Shown piece by piece: positions 15,498 through 22,591 of a stretch of DNA of 22,591 nt. How positions within the stretch are numbered: the first letter of the stretch is position 1; each line of letters opens with the position of its first letter. Below the pieces are notes generated by a model. That model had not been told where the DNA came from, did not search any database, and saw only the letters and a program-made list of their open reading frames with translations. Origin of the DNA: Oscillospiraceae bacterium (GTDB taxonomy: Bacteria; Bacillota; Clostridia; Oscillospirales; Ruminococcaceae); the NCBI GenBank assembly GCA_016297165.1, contig JAEDHF010000012.1:1-22591 (forward strand), read 5' to 3'. Both the position numbers and the translations under genes were made by a program.

Positions 15498-16907
15498 ATG
15501 AAAGAATTCAATATTAACGGTTCCGTAATGAAATGCTATCCCCTTACCGCCGCACAGAGACTTCATTATTACACTGTAAAGTACTGCCCCCGTCAGCAGG
15601 TTCTCAACATAGGTACAGGTCTTTATGTTAAGGAGGACGTAGATTTCCGCCTGCTCAAAAAGGCGATTTATAAGGCCTGTGAGCGTTTCGAATCCATGCG
15701 CCTCAGATTCTTAGAGGACGAGGACGGAACAGTTTATCAGTACGTAGTACCCTTCGACGAAAGAGAAATCCACTTCTGCGATTTTTCAAAATGGAAGGAA
15801 GAGGACGCACATAACGAAATGCGCAAATGGACAGAGGAGCCCTTCGAAAGATACAACTCCGCTATGAACAAAATCGTTATGATAAAGCTTCCCGGCGGCT
15901 ATAACGGTATCTATATGAAGGTTGACCACATGACAATGGACTCCAGCTCCATTATCTCCTTCGATAAGGACGTTCTCGAAATATACTGCTCGGAGAAATA
16001 CGGCTATCCCTATCCTAAGCCTATGCAGTCCTACATAAAGCAGGTAGAAAAGGACCTCGAATATGAGAACAATTCCGAAGCTATGCAAAGGGACAAGGAG
16101 TTCTTTACCGGGGAAATAGAAAGGGACGAACCCATGTACACCGACTTTACGGGCATGGGCAGACTCTTAACCCAGCGCAGAGAAAGCGGAAACCCCGATT
16201 TAAGAAGCGCAGTTATTACGTCCAACTGCCTCGACGCAGCAATTTCCGTTTATCACCTCGAAGCTGACCCCTCCGACAGACTTATGCAGTTCTGCACAGA
16301 GAATAACGTTCCTATGGCAAGCCTTCTTTTAATGGGGCTTCGTACCGTTCTTTCGAAATTCAACAACGATGAAAAGGACGTTTCGGTAAAGAGCTGTATT
16401 GCAAGAAGAGGTACTCTCCTCGAAAAGCGTTCCGGCGGAACAAGAATACATTTCTTCCCTCTCCGTACAATTATCGAGCCAGAAACTACCTTCCTTGACG
16501 CAATAAGAGTAATACAGGCTGAACAGAACAAGCTTTTCCGCCACGCTAACCGTGACCCGATTGCTCATACAATGGAGCGTTCGAAATACTGGAAGCTTGC
16601 CCCCGGCGCAAGCTACGAAAGCATAAGCCTTACCTATCAGCCTCTTACCTTAAGACAGAAGCAGACGGATATACCCGATATCGACTACAAGAGCTACTGG
16701 TACAGTAACGGCGTAGCCGCACAGCCCCTTTATCTTACGGTAATGCACAGGGTAGAGGATAACGGTCTTGACTTCAACTTCGAATATAAGCAGGACGTTG
16801 TTACCGAGGAAGAGATGGAGTATCTCTATTATTACCTCTGCCGTGTACTCTTCAGAGGTATTGAGGATAAAAACCGCACAGTTGGCGAAATACTTGAAAT
16901 GATTTAA
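15498..16907 (+). CDS. Stand-alone condensation-domain acyltransferase
   Basis: A 469-residue protein of the nonribosomal-peptide condensation / acyltransferase superfamily, which joins an acyl or aminoacyl group held on a carrier protein to an acceptor. The first motif region (YPLTAAQRLHYY near residue 14) matches the C1 segment. The active-site motif is a variant of HHxxxDG: VDHMTMDSS keeps the catalytic second His (about 144) and the Asp (about 148), with D for the first H and S for G. It ends with a typical C-domain tail and carries no adenylation or carrier domain of its own; those are separate downstream genes. The ATG at 15498 has AAGGAG at proper distance; an upstream in-frame ATG at 15480 overlaps the hydrolase gene. 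A carrier-dependent lipid or amide synthase is likely; the acceptor is unknown. Confidence 0.8.
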   Translation: MKEFNINGSVMKCYPLTAAQRLHYYTVKYCPRQQVLNIGTGLYVKEDVDFRLLKKAIYKACERFESMRLRFLEDEDGTVYQYVVPFDEREIHFCDFSKWKEEDAHNEMRKWTEEPFERYNSAMNKIVMIKLPGGYNGIYMKVDHMTMDSSSIISFDKDVLEIYCSEKYGYPYPKPMQSYIKQVEKDLEYENNSEAMQRDKEFFTGEIERDEPMYTDFTGMGRLLTQRRESGNPDLRSAVITSNCLDAAISVYHLEADPSDRLMQFCTENNVPMASLLLMGLRTVLSKFNNDEKDVSVKSCIARRGTLLEKRSGGTRIHFFPLRTIIEPETTFLDAIRVIQAEQNKLFRHANRDPIAHTMERSKYWKLAPGASYESISLTYQPLTLRQKQTDIPDIDYKSYWYSNGVAAQPLYLTVMHRVEDNGLDFNFEYKQDVVTEEEMEYLYYYLCRVLFRGIEDKNRTVGEILEMI

Positions 16908-16920
16908 GGAGGAAACTAAG

Positions 16921-17148
16921 ATGTTTGAACAGTTAAAGGAGCTTATCGTAAATTATGTTGACGTTGACCCCGAAAGTATTACGGGCGAGTCTCGCTTTAT
17001 CGAGGATTTAGGCTTTAATTCCTACGATTTTATGAGCCTTCTCGGAGAGCTTGAGGTGACCCTCGGCGTTACCGTTGATGAGCAGGAAATTGTAAAGCTT
17101 CATACCGTTGACGAGGCTATAAAGTACCTCGAATCCCTTAAGGGCTGA
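16921..17148 (+). CDS. Acyl carrier protein
   Basis: A 75-residue acidic carrier protein of standard size. It carries an acyl group on a 4'-phosphopantetheine arm. The attachment serine is Ser34 in LGFNSYDF. The usual DSL signature is changed to NSY, but the surrounding LG..S..F..L pattern and the helix II register are kept. AAGGAGG precedes the ATG by about 8 bases. It lies 13 bases after the condensation-domain gene and 21 before the ligase gene, so it is almost certainly the dedicated carrier between these two enzymes and not the fatty-acid-synthesis ACP. No phosphopantetheinyl transferase is encoded nearby, so the housekeeping one must activate it. Confidence 0.9.
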   Translation: MFEQLKELIVNYVDVDPESITGESRFIEDLGFNSYDFMSLLGELEVTLGVTVDEQEIVKLHTVDEAIKYLESLKG

Positions 17149-17169
17149 TATAAGAAAGGAAAAGACATA

Positions 17170-18717
17170 ATGACTAAAGAAAACGTATTGACCCTTTCCG
17201 ACCTTGTTAAGCAGTCTGCCGCAGAATACGGCGAAAAGGCTTTTATGCAGGAGAAATCCGGAAGCAATATAACCGAGCTTTCCTTTAAGGACTTCTATGA
17301 AAACACCAAGCGTGTCAACGCCTTTTTAAAGGCGTTTTCAGCAGAAAAGCTCCACGCCGCCGTAATCGGTCCCACAAGCTCCGCTTATCTTGAATGCTAT
17401 TTCGGAACAGTTATGGGTGGAAACGTAATTGTGCCCCTTGACGCACAGCTTCCCTGCCCCGATATATGCGAACTTCTCGTAAGGTCGGATTCAAGCGTAT
17501 TCTTCTTCGATTCCCGTTATGCTCCCATGATTGACGCAATCAGAAATAACTGCGGCAATATAAAGAAATTTGTATCGCTGCAGTCCTGTGAAGCGGCTGA
17601 TATAGCCTTACCCGATATTCTTGCAGCCTTTAAGCCCGACGAGAGCGGCGCTCCGAAGCCCGTAGAGCTCGCTTCTATCGTTTATACCTCGGGAACTACA
17701 GGAAAAGCGAAGGGCGTTATGCTCACCCACGGAAACCTTATCGACAACGCTATGTGTCGGGAAAACGAGAGCTCCCCCGCGGACGTTCTCCTTACCGTTC
17801 TTCCCGTTCATCACGTTTACTGCTTTACCTGTGATATTCTTCTGTCGCTCCGTTACGGCGCTACGGTATGCGTAAACGACTCAATGCTCAGAATCGCACA
17901 GAATCTTAAGCTATTCCGTCCCACACTTATTCTTCTTGTACCTATGATTGTTGAAACTATCTACAAGCAGATTATGGCGGCGGCAGGCGCTAAAAAGGAT
18001 ATACCTGCGGCAGCAATCGCACAGGCAGTTTTCGGCGGCAGATTAAAGGGCATATACAGCGGCGGCGCTTACCTCAGCCCCGAGCTTATAAAGGGCTATA
18101 ACGCCCTCGGTATCCCGATTGCACAGGGTTACGGTATGACGGAATGCTCGCCGAGAATTTCTACCGCTACCCTTGCCGATGAATTCAGCGAGGCGGTAGG
18201 CACAATCGTTAACGGCTGTGAGGTAAAAATTGTTGAGGGCGAAATTACGGTAAAGAGCCCCTCAGTAATGAAGGGCTACTATAAGGACGAAGCCGCTACA
18301 GCAGAAGCCCTTACCCCCGACGGCTGGCTCAGAACGGGCGACCTGGGCTATGTTGACGAAAAGAACAGGGTTTTCATAACAGGCAGAAAGAAAAACCTTA
18401 TTATATTAAGTAACGGTGAGAACGTTTCTCCCGAAGAGCTGGAAAACAAGTTCGCTATGGAGGATAAGGTAAAGGAAGTTCTCGTTTACGCAGAAGAGGG
18501 CGTTATTACCGCCGAAATCTTCCCCAATTCCGACGCTTTCCCGGGAGCTTCCGACAAGGATATTGCCGCTTCTATGAGAGAGCTTATCAATAAGATTAAC
18601 GAAAACCTACCCTCGGCTAAGACAATACGTAGAATCCGCCTTAGAAAAACCGAATTCGATAAGACTACCTCGAAGAAAATCAGAAGGAACCAGACGGAAC
18701 AGGGCGAAGCTATATAA
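17170..18717 (+). CDS. Acyl-AMP ligase (probable acyl-ACP synthetase)
   Basis: A 515-residue ANL-superfamily adenylate-forming enzyme that activates a carboxylic acid with ATP and transfers it to a thiol, here probably that of the adjacent carrier protein. Motifs in order: P-loop YTSGTTGKAKG at 172-182, LPVHHVYCFT at 211-220 as in fatty-acid ligases, YGMTECSP at 321-328, TGDLGYVD at 389-396, GRKKNLI at 405-411, and the C-terminal catalytic Lys at about 503 in TTSKKIRR. The enzyme appears complete. AAAGGAAA precedes the ATG. The substrate is most likely a fatty acid, judging by the A4-like region, but an amino or aryl acid cannot be ruled out. It is the last gene of the TetR-controlled cassette; no clear terminator follows, so some read-through into the SCP2 gene is possible. 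Confidence 0.88.
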   Translation: MTKENVLTLSDLVKQSAAEYGEKAFMQEKSGSNITELSFKDFYENTKRVNAFLKAFSAEKLHAAVIGPTSSAYLECYFGTVMGGNVIVPLDAQLPCPDICELLVRSDSSVFFFDSRYAPMIDAIRNNCGNIKKFVSLQSCEAADIALPDILAAFKPDESGAPKPVELASIVYTSGTTGKAKGVMLTHGNLIDNAMCRENESSPADVLLTVLPVHHVYCFTCDILLSLRYGATVCVNDSMLRIAQNLKLFRPTLILLVPMIVETIYKQIMAAAGAKKDIPAAAIAQAVFGGRLKGIYSGGAYLSPELIKGYNALGIPIAQGYGMTECSPRISTATLADEFSEAVGTIVNGCEVKIVEGEITVKSPSVMKGYYKDEAATAEALTPDGWLRTGDLGYVDEKNRVFITGRKKNLIILSNGENVSPEELENKFAMEDKVKEVLVYAEEGVITAEIFPNSDAFPGASDKDIAASMRELINKINENLPSAKTIRRIRLRKTEFDKTTSKKIRRNQTEQGEAI

Positions 18718-18737
18718 TAGTTTTTTCGCTAAGGGTA

Positions 18738-18766
18738 TTGCAAAATTCGCCAAAATAATGTAAAAT
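18738..18766 (+). promoter_or_regulatory. Promoter of the SCP2-domain gene
   Basis: A -35 of TTGCAA (18738-18743) and a -10 of TAAAAT (18761-18766) are separated by 17 bases in the 102-base gap after the ligase gene. The gap holds no copy of the TetR palindrome, so the gene may be expressed independently of it. Confidence 0.5.
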
Positions 18767-18819
18767 AGTAGCGTTGACTTATCTGTCGATATTAAAGAAA
18801 TACAGAAAGGTGAAAAAAT

Positions 18820-19173
18820 ATGACCTACGAGGAAATTTTTACTAAGTCCAAGGAAATCATTATGCAGAGCGATGTAAGCGATATCGAGGGACATCTTGCC
18901 GTACAGATTAACATTATCGGCGAGGGCGAGGGCGCCTTCTATATCGAGCTTCTCGGCGGAAAGCTTTACGTTGAGCCTTATGAATATTACGACAGGGATT
19001 GTATATTCATCGTTACAGCAGAAAACTTCCTGAAGCTTGCCAGCGGTTCTCTCGACGCCGTTTTAGCTTATACTACAGGTAAGCTTAAGGTTGAGGGCAG
19101 CATCGAAAAGGCTCTCGAGTTCCAGAATATTGTTAAAGCAGTCAAGAAAAAGGACAAGAAAAAGAAAAAGTAA
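18820..19173 (+). CDS. SCP2 (sterol carrier protein 2)-like lipid-binding protein
   Basis: A 117-residue single-domain protein of the SCP2 sterol-transfer fold. In bacteria these bind fatty-acyl or other apolar molecules in a hydrophobic tunnel. The pattern GAFYIELLGGKLYVEPY (a beta hairpin, 38-54), then DCIFIVTAENFLKLASG and a late ALEFQNIVKAV helix, fits the family. A lysine-rich tail (KKKDKKKKK) ends the protein and could favour membrane or nucleic-acid contact. The ATG has AAAGGTGA upstream. It has its own promoter and terminator but lies on the same strand directly after the acyl ligase, so it may carry that pathway's substrate or product. That functional link is inference. Confidence 0.8.
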   Translation: MTYEEIFTKSKEIIMQSDVSDIEGHLAVQINIIGEGEGAFYIELLGGKLYVEPYEYYDRDCIFIVTAENFLKLASGSLDAVLAYTTGKLKVEGSIEKALEFQNIVKAVKKKDKKKKK

Positions 19174-19183
19174 TGAATAGTAA

Positions 19184-19220
19184 AGACCCTTGCAGGCTGA
19201 AACTGCAAGGGTCTGTTTTT
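19184..19220 (+). terminator. Rho-independent terminator after the SCP2 gene
   Basis: A perfect 12-bp stem (agacccttgcag / ctgcaagggtct) with a 7-base loop is followed by GTTTTT. It lies about 10 bases after the SCP2 stop codon and before the convergent mntP gene. Confidence 0.88.
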
Positions 19221-19237
19221 CTGTCCGGATAAACCTA

Positions 19238-19828
19238 TCAGAAGAATATTCCCGTAACGAAGATTTCTACGCCTATAAAGATAAGGATAATCCCACCGAA
19301 TATAGATGCTTTATTGGAAAGCTTCGTACCGAACTTCCTGCCGATAAAAAGTCCCACCATACAGATTATAAAGGTAACGAGAGCAATTATAAGAGCGCAG
19401 AAAGTCGCCATTAAAAGATCGTATTCGGAAATAGTAAAGCCTACCGAAAGAGCGTCTATAGAGGTGGCTATGCCCTGCAGCATAAGAGCGCCAAGACCTA
19501 CTCCTCTCTTTTCCTCCTCTTCTTCGCCGTGATTCTTTATGCCCTCGATAAGCATTTTTCCGCCGATAAAGAGGAGAAGTCCGAGGGCTATCCAGGGAAT
19601 AAAGGCTTCGAAGGCTTCGAAATACTGCACTACGGTATGGACGCAGACCCAGCCTATCATGGGCATAAGCGCCTGAAACAGGGCGAAAACCCCCGCAATA
19701 CCGCACATTTTCCGCTTTTTCATATTCGGCTCGCTAAGTCCGTTAGCCAGGGAAACGGAAAAGGCGTCCATAGCAAGACCTACTCCGAGAAGAATACTGT
19801 TAAATATAAAGACAAATCCGAAATCCAT
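19238..19828 (-). CDS. mntP: MntP family manganese efflux pump
   Basis: A 196-residue inner-membrane protein with six predicted helices that exports Mn(II). The two inverted repeats of the family are clear: AMDAFSVSLANG in the first helix and ATSIDALSVGFT in the fourth, each carrying the conserved metal-binding Asp. An acidic stretch (GEEEEEKRG) lies in the central loop. I chose the ATG at 19828, which has AGAGG 7 bases upstream; the TTG at 19843 would place the ribosome site inside the gene. The leader is only about 27 bases from the predicted start site, too short for the manganese riboswitch that often precedes this family. Confidence 0.92.
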   Translation of the reverse strand: MDFGFVFIFNSILLGVGLAMDAFSVSLANGLSEPNMKKRKMCGIAGVFALFQALMPMIGWVCVHTVVQYFEAFEAFIPWIALGLLLFIGGKMLIEGIKNHGEEEEEKRGVGLGALMLQGIATSIDALSVGFTISEYDLLMATFCALIIALVTFIICMVGLFIGRKFGTKLSNKASIFGGIILIFIGVEIFVTGIFF

Positions 19829-19861
19829 GATACGTCCTCTCAATATATGAAATTAAGTTAC

Positions 19862-19890
19862 ATTATACCATACATGGAAGAAAAAGTAAA
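19862..19890 (-). promoter_or_regulatory. Promoter of mntP
   Basis: On the minus strand an extended -10, TGGTATAAT (core TATAAT at 19862-19867), has a 17-base spacer and a -35 of TTTACT (19885-19890). Confidence 0.6.
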
Positions 19891-19932
19891 TAGCGAATTT
19901 TCGCCTTATCGGTCATTTATTACCCATAGAAG

Positions 19933-19970
19933 AGCTTCAGCCAACCCGATATAACGGATTGGCTGAAGCT
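19933..19970 (-). terminator. Hairpin after the serine hydrolase gene
   Basis: A 12-bp perfect stem (agcttcagccaa / ttggctgaagct) is extended inside by a C/A mismatch and three G-C pairs, leaving a 6-base loop. It lies directly after the stop codon. There is no T-tract in the direction of transcription, so it may be a weak terminator or an RNA 3'-end stabiliser. Confidence 0.5.
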
Positions 19971-19971
19971 A

Positions 19972-21063
19972 TTATTCACTAACAAGAAAGTCCCAGAGAT
20001 TATAGCCAACATAGGTGGTAGATGTCATTTCTATGGGAGTGTTTGAGAATGCAATAATATAGTATTCATCTTTAGGATAATATGCCGCATAGGTATTGAA
20101 AACATCGGTACAGCCGCCGTGGTAGTATATATTTGATGTAGCCATTAGTCCGAAGCCGTAGCCAAGAACAGGAGTAGTCATAGCCTTAAGGGATTCCTCG
20201 GAAACAACCTTTCCGCCATACAGACACTTCATCCAGTCGTACAAGTCATATACCGAGCCGTTAACCGAGCCGCAGCCCAGCGCCGTGGAGGTTCTCATGG
20301 AAAGAGTGGTACCGTTATGATAATACCCTCTTGCGGTAGTTTCCATAAAACCGTTGTTTGCAGTATCCATACCGCAGGGGACGAATATTTCATCCTTAAG
20401 GTAGTCCTGATAGCTTTTTCCCGAAGCGTATTCGATTATAAGGCCGAGAAGATAATAATTCGTATTGCAATAGTAAAAATCGGTATCGGGAGCTGATTTT
20501 AAGGGAGCTTCATATAAATACGGGAGAAGAAATTCCCGTTCGAAATCCGGTTCATCTTCATTATCGGCGTCAGCACGGCGAAGGTATTCAACCACAAAAT
20601 CCGCAGGGAAAAACTTATGTGCGTCGTCGATATAATCATAAAGACCCGACTGCATATTAAGAAGATTTCGTATCGTTATATCCTCTCCCTTATCAAATTC
20701 CGGGAAAAATCTTGTAAGCTTATCATCAAGGCTTAGCTTTCCCCTCTCGCAGAGCTTAAGAATTGCGGCGGCAGTCATCTGCTTCGAGATAGAGCCCATT
20801 TCGAAGGTATCCTTCGCAGTACAAATAGCTCCCGTCTTTTCGTCCGCATAGCCGAAGCCGCCAGCATATATAATCTCATCGCCCTTAGCCACAAGAACAG
20901 AGCCGCTATAGGAGCATCTACCGAGATAATCCTCTACCTTAGCGGCATAATCGGTATAGTCGGGGTTAATATATTTTTCGGGTCGCTCGTCGCTCTTACA
21001 GCCTGAAAATCCGGTTATCAGAATAACGGCAGACAATAGCGCCGATGAAATTTTATGCTTCAT
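19972..21063 (-). CDS. Beta-lactamase-fold serine hydrolase lipoprotein
   Basis: A 363-residue member of the class C beta-lactamase / DD-peptidase / esterase superfamily. A lipoprotein signal leads to a Cys in GFSGC at about residue 22, so the enzyme sits on the outer face of the membrane. The three active-site motifs are present: SISK (Ser91, Lys94), YCN (Tyr198, Asn200) and HGG (His315). These indicate a live hydrolase, likely a D-aminopeptidase, carboxypeptidase or esterase acting on cell-wall or small peptide substrates. True antibiotic resistance is unlikely: HGG replaces the KTG triad of classical beta-lactamases. The ATG at 21063 is chosen because the promoter places the transcript start near 21089, which would leave the ATG at 21084 almost without a leader. 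It stands alone, divergent to the second binding-protein gene. Confidence 0.87.
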   Translation of the reverse strand: MKHKISSALLSAVILITGFSGCKSDERPEKYINPDYTDYAAKVEDYLGRCSYSGSVLVAKGDEIIYAGGFGYADEKTGAICTAKDTFEMGSISKQMTAAAILKLCERGKLSLDDKLTRFFPEFDKGEDITIRNLLNMQSGLYDYIDDAHKFFPADFVVEYLRRADADNEDEPDFEREFLLPYLYEAPLKSAPDTDFYYCNTNYYLLGLIIEYASGKSYQDYLKDEIFVPCGMDTANNGFMETTARGYYHNGTTLSMRTSTALGCGSVNGSVYDLYDWMKCLYGGKVVSEESLKAMTTPVLGYGFGLMATSNIYYHGGCTDVFNTYAAYYPKDEYYIIAFSNTPIEMTSTTYVGYNLWDFLVSE

Positions 21064-21095
21064 AGTCCTCTTACCTTTCATCATCCGGTAAATTG

Positions 21096-21124
21096 AGTAT
21101 ATTATATCAGACCATTTTTGTCAA
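21096..21124 (-). promoter_or_regulatory. Promoter of the serine hydrolase gene
   Basis: On the minus strand a perfect -35, TTGACA (21119-21124), and a -10 of TATACT (21096-21101) are 17 bases apart. A TATAAT also lies only 12 bases from the -35, too close to pair with it. Confidence 0.65.
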
Positions 21125-21230
21125 CCTCACAGAGGCTTATCTATGACAAAAACGACAGCTTGTTTTTATGCAATTTATATAAATCGTTAAAAAACATCCG
21201 GTCGGTCATAAAAGTTTTTATATAAAAATA

Positions 21231-21259
21231 TTGACTAAAACGTTTTCATATGCTATAAT
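21231..21259 (+). promoter_or_regulatory. Strong promoter of the second sugar-binding lipoprotein gene
   Basis: A -35 of TTGACT (21231-21236) and an extended -10, TGCTATAAT (core 21254-21259), are separated by 17 bases. The spacer contains the palindrome AAAACGTTTT. The leader is about 73 bases. Confidence 0.8.
21235..21248. promoter_or_regulatory. cre/LacI-family operator candidate
   Basis: CTAAAACGTTTTCA matches the catabolite-responsive consensus TGWAARCGYTWWCA at 12 of 14 positions; only the first two bases differ. Lying in the promoter spacer, it would block RNA polymerase when bound by CcpA or a local LacI-type repressor. Confidence 0.5.
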
Positions 21260-21276
21260 TGTGCGTAGGGTTAAAT

Positions 21277-21304
21277 AAGCGGCTGCATTTAGGTGTTGCC
21301 GCTT
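21277..21304 (+). other. Stem-loop in the leader of the second binding-protein gene
   Basis: The arms aagcggc and gccgctt (7 bp) enclose a 14-base loop in the 5' leader, about 20 bases before the ribosome site. No known riboswitch is recognised. It could stabilise the mRNA. Confidence 0.35.
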
Positions 21305-21338
21305 CCTGAAAAGTACTATTATGAAAGGACAATTTATT

Positions 21339-22591
21339 ATGAGAAATCAGAAGAGAATTATAGCAGCCCTTCTTTCCGCTGTTATGATTGTTGGCTCTGC
21401 ATCATGCGGCGGCGTAAGAGGTCAGGGCAACGCCACCGGCGGCAACACCACAACCGAAGGCTCAAAGCCTGTAACCGGAGAAGATTTAATCGATCCAGAT
21501 GAAAAGGTTGATTACAACGAGATGGCAAATATCGACAAGATTGATACCGCCAACGAAGAGGGCGCAGGCACACTCTATGAATCGGGAAAAATGGCAGGAG
21601 AGGTTAAGGCTTTCTGCTATTACAATATTGAAGACAGCGCAAAGGATATTTCCGAAATTTTCGCTACAAGATTCGGCGGAGTACTTAAAACAGAAATCTG
21701 CAGCAGCAGTCTCGAATACTTCTCCGAGCTCGGTAAGCTTATTACCTCCGGTCTCTCACCCGACCTTGTCCGTTACGACTGGGCAGCATATCCCGACAGT
21801 ATTTCCAAGGGAATATATACCCCTCTTGATGAATGGCTCAATATAGATTCTCCTCTCTGGAGCGATGTAAGAGACGCTATCGAATCCTATGAATTCAAGG
21901 GTAAGCACTATTACTTCCCCGAAAGAGTAATGCCTAATTTCGTTATGCTTTATAATACAGCAAGCATCGAAAAGGCAAACCTCGAAGACCCCATGGACCT
22001 CTATTTCAGAAATGAATGGACCTGGGATAAATTTGAGGATATGCTTTATACATGGGATTCAATAAGCGACGATTATATCCCCTATACAGGCGGCTCCTGG
22101 TCCTCTATGATGTTTATCAATACAACCGGTTCAAAGATTATTGACATCACAGACAACGACATTATCAATAACCTTAAGACCGAAAACGTTATGCGTACAA
22201 TGAACTGGCTCGAAAAGCTCAACAGAGAGGGCCTTACCGGTACAGGCTATGTTCATCCTCAGGACGCATTCGCCGACGGAAACCTTCTCTTCCTCTCAAT
22301 GGGCTGCGACTGGGGCTTTGAAAGCGCTCAGAAGTGCCTCTTCGCTAAGAAGCTTGAAGGCGAAATCCGCTTCGTTCCCTTTCCGAGGGATCCCCAGGCT
22401 GATAAGTATTATATCCCCGCCGATACCTTCGGCTATATGGTTCCCTCAGGTGCACAGAATGTTCAGGGTGCTGTTCAGTGGATTTTAAGCGGCCGCATCA
22501 ACTACACAGACCCCGAGGTTATCGAAGCAAAGCGTCAGGAATCCTTAAGCACCGATCCCGTTTACTATTCAAAGTGTCCTAATAAGGACTG
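21339..22591 (+). CDS. Sugar-binding lipoprotein of an ABC transporter, cut by window end
   Basis: The reading frame stays open from the ATG at 21339 to the window edge (417 codons visible), so the 3' end is missing. A lipoprotein signal leads to Cys23 (GSASC), followed by a Gly/Thr-rich linker. The body resembles the binding protein at the left end of the window: KLITSGLSPDL matches KLVAAGDSPDM, FKGKHYYFPE matches FQGKHYVCAY, and NEWTWDKFEDML matches GNWNWDTFREML. The two are divergent paralogues in the carbohydrate-binding family. An in-frame ATG at 21321 exists, but AAAGGA at 21324-21329 favours the later start. A strong promoter with a cre/LacI-like operator suggests control by carbon supply. 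The substrate is unknown; permease genes may follow outside the window. Confidence 0.87.
   Translation, partial: MRNQKRIIAALLSAVMIVGSASCGGVRGQGNATGGNTTTEGSKPVTGEDLIDPDEKVDYNEMANIDKIDTANEEGAGTLYESGKMAGEVKAFCYYNIEDSAKDISEIFATRFGGVLKTEICSSSLEYFSELGKLITSGLSPDLVRYDWAAYPDSISKGIYTPLDEWLNIDSPLWSDVRDAIESYEFKGKHYYFPERVMPNFVMLYNTASIEKANLEDPMDLYFRNEWTWDKFEDMLYTWDSISDDYIPYTGGSWSSMMFINTTGSKIIDITDNDIINNLKTENVMRTMNWLEKLNREGLTGTGYVHPQDAFADGNLLFLSMGCDWGFESAQKCLFAKKLEGEIRFVPFPRDPQADKYYIPADTFGYMVPSGAQNVQGAVQWILSGRINYTDPEVIEAKRQESLSTDPVYYSKCPNKD

Noticed and set aside
19311..19706. 131-residue minus-strand frame rich in Arg, Ser and Tyr
   Set aside because: It is an alternative frame inside mntP with an unnatural composition and no recognisable domain.
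19829..19932. Manganese (yybP-ykoY) riboswitch expected before mntP
   Set aside because: The predicted transcript start is only about 27 bases from the start codon, so there is no room, and no riboswitch-like structure is visible.
19972..21063. Beta-lactam resistance gene
   Set aside because: SxxK and YxN are present, but HGG stands in place of KTG and the gene is an isolated lipoprotein. A peptidase or esterase is more likely.

Overview
The window looks like chromosomal DNA from a gut or rumen Bacillota, most likely Ruminococcus-like (Oscillospiraceae). The signs are strong AGGAGG-type ribosome binding sites, sigma-A promoters with 17-bp spacers, lipoprotein signal peptides followed by Thr/Ala/Glu-rich linkers, and genes for mixed-linkage beta-glucan use. 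This placement is inferred from gene content; no similarity search was run. No gene-free stretch exceeds 300 bases. I found no tRNA, rRNA, CRISPR array or insertion sequence.

Left part (1-4566), beta-glucan locus: an extracellular sugar-binding lipoprotein and a cytosolic GH5 glucanase lie on the minus strand. Divergent to them are a surface-anchored GH16 lichenase and an AraC-family regulator. The likely logic is that the lichenase cuts beta-1,3-1,4-glucan at the cell surface, the binding lipoprotein captures oligosaccharides for an ABC importer whose permeases are not in the window, GH5 hydrolyses them inside, and the AraC protein controls the set. The binding-protein and lichenase promoters share a 16-bp element with one mismatch.

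Middle part (4596-13614), envelope-sensing region: a minus-strand operon of overlapping genes encodes an ECF sigma factor, a 1649-residue membrane-anchored alpha-2-macroglobulin-like protein and a MEMO-family lipoprotein. The N-terminus of the macroglobulin protein resembles the short partner proteins that follow this sigma subfamily, so it may be an anti-sigma factor fused to a giant extracellular sensor. Its thioester motif is not visible. Divergent to the operon is a membrane-anchored protein with thrombospondin-type-3-like calcium repeats and a VWA domain.

Right-middle part (13620-19220), acyl-carrier cassette: a TetR repressor is divergent to an alpha/beta hydrolase, a condensation-domain acyltransferase, a stand-alone acyl carrier protein and an acyl-AMP ligase. 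The intergenic region holds three near-identical palindromic operators. An SCP2-domain protein with its own promoter follows. This looks like a compact pathway for making or transferring a lipid or lipopeptide-like product.

Right end (19238-22591): a MntP manganese exporter, a beta-lactamase-fold serine hydrolase lipoprotein, and a second sugar-binding lipoprotein, related to the first and cut off by the window end. The last gene has a strong promoter whose spacer contains a cre/LacI-type operator candidate.
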